From: Fomitopsis serialis
Lineage: Eukaryota; Basidiomycota; Agaricomycetes; Polyporales; Fomitopsidaceae
Direction of reading: 5' to 3'
NCBI RefSeq assembly: GCF_022376445.1
Contig: NW_025955071.1
Span: 1-64,000, forward strand
DNA: 64,000 nucleotides
Shown here: piece after piece, positions 56,690 to 64,000 of the stretch
Position numbering within the stretch: the first letter of the stretch is position 1
How the letters are laid out: the number at the start of each line of letters is the position of its first letter
Made by a program: the position numbers and the translations under genes
The notes under the pieces: generated by a model
Database searches by the model: none
Seen by the model: only the letters and a program-made list of their open reading frames with translations
Told to the model about the DNA's origin: nothing

Positions 56690-59600
56690 CGTGGCCGTTG
56701 ATTAGTGACTGCTGCATGTCGAACGGGCTGCTGTGCCGCTCGGACGTTCTTCTCCTCTCGCACCTTATCTGTTATTGTTGGCATCTGTCTAGCTCTGCGG
56801 GACGGTTGAACCGTCCGCTTGCTGGTCTTGGACTTAGCTCCCGCTGTGCATCGTCACGCTCGTCATCGTCATCGATCCGTCTGCTGCATACTGCCCGTCG
56901 CTACTTATCCCATCGTCACCGTATCAATAATGATCTCGCATCCATAAGTCTGCATCTTGGTGACACTGTACAGGCTATGCCCTGTACTGTTAGGCTTAGA
57001 CAATACTGGGCAAGAGCCGGTGCCGATTGTCAGTGTGATCAGTCGGGTTTGTCCTGCTTCCGTAACGTCCGACAGATGTGCGGTGTTTTTGCAAGCCGTA
57101 TGTACATAAAGCAGCAGTGGGCGTCTATAGTAACGCGCCCACATCTGCCCACCGTACTTAAGTACATGCATGTGACATTCTCCAGTCAAACAACGACGTT
57201 CACCCCGGCCGGGTTCTGGCAAAGTCTGTCTCATGTCCTATGGCGGTGTCTGCTTCGTGCCATACGTACCACATCTAGGTACGTGCATCCTACCTTCCGA
57301 ATCCATAGTACTTACCTGCCGACCTGTGGCTTGCGGCTTGCCCACATATCCTGTGCGGCCCGTGCATACGTCAACGTTCGGAGGAACTGCGAACTTATCA
57401 CCGATTTCCGGTACAGCACGAACTTCCGATTTCACCGCCAACGTTCTGCTGGCAGCCGGGGGCCATCGCAACGGACGGTGTCCATATGGTCCAGCTGCGC
57501 ATCTTGCGAAAGTAGATGTACACTTGACAGGGTTTACGTTCCCGGCACCGCCCAGCAGATCGACCTGCTTCACTTGCCCACGACCGCCGGTACCGGTCGG
57601 AGGCAGTGGACTGCTCCCATGTGGTCGACCCACGGCGAGTCCAACTCGGTGCCTCTGAGGCAGACCCGGGCCGGTGCCATGTCGCGGCAAATGCCTCTCT
57701 GACACAACCCGTCTGAAGCTACCCTGCTATTGATAGCTTCCTACCTGCAACAGGTTCCGAACTGCATTGCGCGGTCGATTGTCGAAGCGCTGCTGTGCGC
57801 CCGCTGTCGGACATGGAGCGCGACGATGAAGTCTGGTACCGTTGAAGAGCGCCCAGGTGCGTGAGGCTGTGTTGTCTGGTTTGATCCACACTGACCTTCG
57901 CCCAACTTTTGCCCCCACTACTTCGAGGCGCTTGCCACAAGTCTGAGGATGCCGCTATGGGACCGGGGGATGCGCCCATTGACAAAGATCGCTGTACGTA
58001 TGACACTCGACCTACAGATGTTCAACGTCCAACGCGCGCATAGACGACGCCGAGACAAAGTTCATGTAGAGTCCGATCACGAAGTCACTGAGCGCGGGGA
58101 AGTTCCTGAATCGAGATTCGAGATCCTCGTACGGGCTGTCTTGTACTATGTACAACGGCCGATGCCTTGAATGCTGAGCGCTGCGTACTGGTAGGTCATG
58201 GGTCGGCGAAACGCCAGGTAGGAGGTAAGTCTGCTGCGGGTATGATGGCCGACGTTGACTATCCGTGCGTACCATGCGTATGTGCCCGCTTCTTGACATG
58301 CGACAACCTCATTGTGCGTCCTCGCAAGCACCGTCTCGAATTGTTGTCTGTGCAGGGCCACGGTCAATTCAAAGACCATTTGAATAACGAGACCGCGCAC
58401 GATCATATCACTAGCGTCTCCGGTCCTAATGAATACCTTTACACAGAAATCTGCCACGAGGCTCATACAGCACTCGTTCGGGCTTCATAGAAGCATCCGT
58501 CTGGTCCGCCGAATTATTCCCGACCTGAAGTATTAATGTATCACAAAACAAAGTTAGGTGCGTATTGTTGCTAGCTCCTACCATGACCCCGTATTCGACG
58601 GAGTCCGCCGATGGCCCGCGCTGCCTAGACGAAGTAGCATTTTTGAGGCTCCCCCGGTCTCCACCACGTTCGCAGACTTTCGACGATCGAGCCTGAGCTC
58701 GTGCGGTGGAGGGCGCACCAGAGCCTACACGCACTTGTCCAGGGTTCTGATGAATAGAACCGCACGAATCTCAAGCTGACAGATACCTGTTGTCAGCGGT
58801 GATCTCTATCGAAAATGACAGCATGTGCGCACGGGGAACAGAAACAGACGGAAACAATGTCGCACCGAAGCAACCGGTCGCCTTCTCTCTTCGAATTCAA
58901 GGACGGGCGCGCGCTTCGTCTTCCCAGGCTTGATTTCGCTAATATTGTATATCGCAGGCTCTCTGCATGCTGGAGGAGTCGAAGGCTGGTCGAAGGGCAG
59001 ACCCATACGTGGCGAAGTCGTAAGGACCCCGGCACGTTTTCTTGTACTGAGATCTTCACGTAGACGGCGATTACTGACCGTCCACTCAAGTGCACATGAT
59101 GGCCACCCTATCAGCCCCTCTCTACCCTTCGCCCAAGGCTTCACCGTCTCTCCAGAATGGTCTCCGCCTTGTTTCTTCTGTACACAGCACCGATGGCTGT
59201 GTTGATAAGTACGGAAGTCCTTCCCGAACCCCCTGGCATTTACGTCGATCCTTTGTCGAGCACCCGGCCTGTGCTGACGGTAGAAGTTCTATAATCCACT
59301 GTCACGCGTCAAGAACCTACGCTAGCCGCATGCCAATTCAAATGTGCCGATGAGCTACTCGAGGTGGCGGAATATTTCTGGGCCGTCATGTCGGCTACCT
59401 GTCGGCACGTTGGGGGCAGGGAGCGGGGGCTTATTGCGAGCTTGGGCATGTGGCGACTCCGGTACTGCAGTGGCAGCACAGTTGCTGTGGATAAAATCCG
59501 CGCAGAATACCGCGGAGAAACTACCTGACTTAACCGTCTGTAACGGTCCCCGGGGCAGTCTCGTCGCGACGCTTGCACGCTGAATCCCGGCTGATGTCCC

Positions 59601-62600
59601 AAAACCACCGAGAAGACGGCTTTTCGAAAGGCGAATTACTCAACCCACTGGCAGGGCCAGGCAGGCGCTCGGACGATGGAAGACTGCCGCTGTTCGAGGG
59701 TAAATCCAAGTGAAGATATCGCACACAACGCGGATCCTCTCGTCGAGATTCGGTTTCATACCGTCTTCTCGTTCCCGGAGTCGGGATAACGAGTGGGTTG
59801 ACCGCGACACTACGACCTCTATGATTCAACAGCATGTCAGCGAACACAAGCGAACCGCTGTCCGCATCAGCCCGAACAGATGCTCGAGACACGTAAGCAC
59901 TTACTCTTGTTCTACTTGCACCAAGTTGAATACGGCTGTCTTCTGTGAAGATTCTGCCCGAACACTGGATATCCCTCTTGGCTCTTCAACAGGCTGGCCG
60001 CCACGATCACGACACGGATGGTTCGTTGCTAGGCTGCTAGTACTGCGCGGCCGGTTTTGCCCACATGATGTTGGTGTGTCTGTTGACGATGCACAGTAGC
60101 TCCGCTCAACTCTGAGGCCAGAACATCAGGACGTCTCGTTACTACGACCGCCGCGACTATAGCCCGGATCCAGCAACTCGCTGAAACGATGGAAAGGACC
60201 GCATCTCACTGCCCAGCCTCGTTTAAAGAGCGCAATGTGATTGGAAGACTCGGTGCATAAACGGTGAGTGGACAATCGGCACTGTCCGTCGCGCAGGCTA
60301 TACCCCCGGTATCTCAGGAGAAAAATTGAAGCCAGCGTATCATTCCGAACTGGCCAGGCAATCAGGAGACGACTTTCAAATGGCCGAATGGAACAATCAG
60401 CACAGTCCCTAGGCGGTAGTACACTACGCTCAAATCCAGGTTCTTGTCGTCCAGCCTCGCACACAGGGAATGCTCATCTCATAGTGCTCCTCCCAGGAAT
60501 CTTTGTTGCTCGAGCTACATCGCTAAGTGTTCAACTGACAATGGTTCAGGAACCTGTAGCCTGGGATCGCTGATCCAGAAAGTCATACTAGTACGTGGTC
60601 GCAACAAACAAGTGACGAGATCCACGACACGGGATGACACTGCAGAGAGCAGGAACGGTCCTAGCCAGCCCATTGATATCGACCCTATCATTCTGACGCT
60701 TCGCAGTGCCATATATCAGCCGGTACACTTGCCATCAACCCACGATAGAATCGGCTCACGCAACCCAATGCAGTGACGCAGGCGTCAACTCCCCCGATCA
60801 CGTCGACGAGGTGAAGGGCCTTTCCACTTGGGTACGACCGGTCTCCCCACACGCCTTGCGTGTAGATAGATGGCATCAGGTTCGCGGCAGAATTGGATTC
60901 ACCTACATCAAAGGAATCACGAATAAAGTCGTTGTACACATTTTGATCACGCGACGACTCGGACCGTGGTGAGTCCTCCCGCTGCTCTCAGTAACAACCG
61001 CGAGTTACCGACCAGCTGGTATCGGTACCAGTGCGAAACGCATTCTAGCACCACGGGACCGATCGTAACACGCACGCTGTTGCTCCACGGCGGACCGTGT
61101 CACGACCATTCTTCATCTCGTCGCCGTTCCTGCTGCGCACTGGCACCGGCCGGCCGGAGGACTCTCATAATGCACTCCTCGACATCGTCGCCGGCTCGGT
61201 TCCTGGGTCCTCGATCGCGGCTGCGGGAGCAGGCTCGATCCCGGCGGACCCTTCTTCGATCGAGCGACCGCAATTTCCCAGCAACGAATCCGCTGCGCGC
61301 AAACTACAGGGTCTACTTACGGACGACTCGGAGGGAGATCGCAGATCCGCAGCGCGCACACGGGCGCTCCGTCGCCCTGATCCGCTCGCTGGTGGCGGAG
61401 GCTGTCACCTCGAACCGGGGCTCGGAGGTGGCTGGCGCGCGCGGACGAGGCGGGATCGCCGCCTGGGACCGGGAGGGTGATGCGCGCGACAGCGACGGTG
61501 ATGATGGTCGATGGAACTTAGAATGCGGTGAGTGCCAGTGCGACGCTAGAATGATCGCGAGTCGGCCGCCGCGCGAGCGTGTCGTTGGGGACGATGTGCA
61601 GAACGATTAGCAGCGCCGTCCGTGCGGATTGCCGTACGTGTTTTGGGAGGTTCATCTGTCGCGCGATGCCACGGTTGGAAGGCACTCGCATGCGCGCAAG
61701 TTTCCGCGGGACGTCCCCAGTGGATCTCAGCAGACGGTACTACAGCGCCTTCGGTTGTGTCTTAGGTGGATCGAGCGGGGAATCTGAGATGGGCATCGCG
61801 ACTCCTCTGCCAGTGCGGGTGACGCGTACCAGGGATCCACTGAGCGATGCAAGTCAAAGTTCATGCACTGGCACCAGGTACACAATCTGCCATGGCTCGC
61901 CTCGTGCCAGTGCGCGAGTACCGCGCCTGTTCACGTTGAACGCGCCGACACGACGTAGGGCCGCAGCACGGTTGTCACTTGTGTGTATTCACGCCGGGCT
62001 TTTGCTCAAACACCGGCTCTTTCGCCTGTCACCGTCGACTTTGAACGGGCTCGCGACGGAGCACTCATACGATACGCCGAGCCCTGCTTCGTCCGCGGAG
62101 AACACGACGAGTATAACCTGTGCGCACCTCATCTGCTATTCAACACTGCGTTATGCAGGGCGAGGCTGATAGAAACGAGTCCGCAGATGCGAGAGAATGC
62201 CGAACCAAGTTGTACCGACGGTTACTACGCACCACCAGGTTGGTTAGATCATGGTCCATATTTGTGAAACAAAGGCGAAGACATACGTACGACATCTTAC
62301 TAACGAAGGCTTTCCCAATTTGCGTCGGACCGACTCTATGTAAGGTAACCACTTCGTTGGTAGCACAGAGATGGTCTCGGAGCCAAAGCATCAAATGGGC
62401 GCACACACCTGTGCGAAGTATTTAGTTCCACCGCGGACTAGTTTCAAAATTCAGTGATCGTCGCTCGTTCGCCTCCTCCAACACTTACCAACATGATAGT
62501 AACCCCAAGAAGCCAGCTCGTTAGCTCAGTTTCGAGACGGACGGCGTATTGACGCTCCACCGCCGTGTGCGCGAGTGATGCGCCCGAGGACGAGCAGCCC

Positions 62601-64000
62601 CAAATCGGGCGGATGGAGCGTTGTTCGGCACACACGTCTCCCAAATAGGCAACAACTCCAGTGCTTCGTGCTTCGCAGGCGTAGCGGAGCGTGCGGGAGG
62701 TGGCACGGCGCGAAGCGACGGCTGCACGGGCGCTGATGCGGCGAAGGGGATCGGTGGTCGAGAAGCATGTTCGCGGAATGGCGGCTGGGCCGATCGCCAG
62801 CGGCCGTAAGATCGATTCGGAACTCGCGTGGCTCAGTGTCCTCGGGCGCTGACCTGGTCCGTGCTGCATGTCAGCGCGATGTTTCTTTGGTCTGTCAGTA
62901 AGGGAAGTCGTGCGCGGTCGATGAGGCGTGGTGCCCGTGCGCCTTCTCTGCGCGAAGATCAGCTCTGAGTGAGCATTACGACATGGTAACATTGAAGGAA
63001 CGGGACTAGTACGGAACTGTCAAAGACAAGTGTAAGATGTTCTTTCGCGCCGTCCAGTTCGGAGACGTTATCTTCCCAGCAGGGATCCAGGTGACTATTG
63101 GGTATTAAACTTCACGCGTTCTCCGACGGCGGATGATGGACAATGGACGCCCATGCATTGGTTATGACAATTGTACTGGAGACGGGCCATCATTGTACTG
63201 CGAACTGTGTAAGGAGATAGGACCACGAGGATGGGTCAGAACCGCGCTATCGGAATTGCTGGCGTCGTCGAAGGCAGGAAAGAGCAAGGCACGCCCCTCA
63301 GGGATGGTACCGGCGGCATGAGCAGAGGAGGTCGGCCGGCAGGTCTTTGGGCTGTATCGATGTACGCCGAGGGTCGCATCACGTCCGCGCCCCCCTGTCT
63401 GCATTTGGGCAACCGCCTCTGCTATCCCCTTCCGGGTCGCGTAGCGGGGGACCAGCAGGCCCGGGACCGCAAGGAACGATCTCCGATCCAAGCCCGCGGC
63501 AAATGCCTCGCGGCCAGAACAGGCAAAGGTAAATTGCGCGCGGAACGCATGGCTACGCGGGTGATTGGATGATCGCGCGCCATCGCTCGCTCGCTGGCGC
63601 TGCCCGAGCGCGACGAACACGGAGCGCGGCGGGGGTGGCGGGTGGCGGGGCGGTGGCTGGGGTGGGCCGGATGAGAGCGGCGAGGTCTGTGCTCGTCCCA
63701 CCAGCGACCTGCGACTGGCGTCGAGACGAGGACCGCCAAGTGTCGAGTGGGACGGGTATGATTGCCCGCTGTGAGAGGGACGTGGGAGGCGCATATGACC
63801 ATGATGGCACGCGTCCGACTCTGGGCAAGCAGTGCAGCGGGCGCCTACACGCTCTTGTCGCGACAAGCCGGAATTATGGCTTCCGCGCTCTCGCCAGAAG
63901 TGATTTGATACAAGTACGGCTGGATCGTCCCCCGCCGGGGTCGTTCGCCTTGTTCTTCGCCTTTGGCTCTCCTCGTCCTCCTCCTCAGGCGGCCGTCTCT
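56690..64000. other. large region without a recognised gene
   Basis: Frames of 60-330 codons occur on both strands, but most overlap each other, lack splice-consistent extensions and carry no family motif. The stretch just after the chitinase stop should include its 3' end. A minus-strand segment at about 58.03-58.17 kb (SPYEDLESRFRNFPALSDFV, then IGLYMNFVSASSM) looks protein-like and could be an exon of an unknown gene. The region from 62.4 to 63.9 kb is GC-rich with long frames on both strands, as chance frames are in GC-rich DNA. No tRNA or rRNA was identified, though I cannot exclude a tRNA without a folding search. Confidence 0.3.

Noticed and set aside
62500..62545. A tRNA-like A-box (GTTAGCTCAG) near 62521
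   Set aside because: No matching B-box, anticodon arm or acceptor stem could be found by eye in the following 80 bases.
57000..64000. Long frames on both strands in the right-hand 7 kb as genes
   Set aside because: Frames overlap on opposite strands, lack splice-consistent extension and show no recognisable domain. GC-rich DNA produces such frames by chance.

Overview
The window looks like nuclear DNA of a filamentous basidiomycete, probably an agaricomycete of polypore type. Genes are split by many short GT-AG introns (about 50-90 bp) in GC-rich coding sequence. The recognisable housekeeping-type genes are a secreted GH18 chitinase, a GPI-type pepsin-like aspartic protease, a zf-HIT protein of the ZNHIT3/Hit1 type and decayed NADH pyrophosphatases. 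Species cannot be fixed from sequence alone.

Layout. 0.3-1.1 kb: a non-autonomous DNA transposon with long inverted termini and a dense ATGTTC/GAACAT array. 1.7-5.4 kb: two tandem broken NADH pyrophosphatase (Nudix) genes. 5.6-36.1 kb: a mosaic of segmental duplications. Block type 1 (genes here called G5, G3, G2, G1) occurs at about 5.6-11.6, 14.7-19.6 and 30.6-36.1 kb. Block type 2 (K, J, H and a Nudix remnant) occurs in tandem at about 19.6-24.4 and 25.1-30.4 kb. 36.8-43 kb: a hypothetical gene and the multi-exon L family (L2, a fragment L4, L3). L1 sits at 12.4-14.0 kb in an inverted duplicate of the L3 locus, which also carried the tail of the protease gene. 43.3-47.8 kb: the divergent protease / ZNHIT3 pair. 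48-53.7 kb: L-family remnants, a G2 relative and a gene with a duplicated CDWIDC motif (gene M). 54.8-56.7 kb: chitinase. 56.7-64 kb: nothing recognised.

Most of the window is therefore a fast-evolving, lineage-specific gene array. G1, G2, H, J, the 50-kb gene and perhaps gene M share one architecture: a disordered first exon ending in a Ser/Thr-Gln-Thr-Asp-type motif, a phase-0 intron, and a second exon with Trp-rich and 'PGLLL'/'DDIMPGL' motifs. I do not recognise a function for them. The L family encodes proteins of 307 residues with a PPPY motif and long helices, with reading phase kept across seven or eight exons. Both families show gene conversion, frameshifts, lost starts and shifting splice sites, which is birth-and-death evolution. 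What the array does is unknown; the sequence shows only that several members keep intact, splice-consistent frames.
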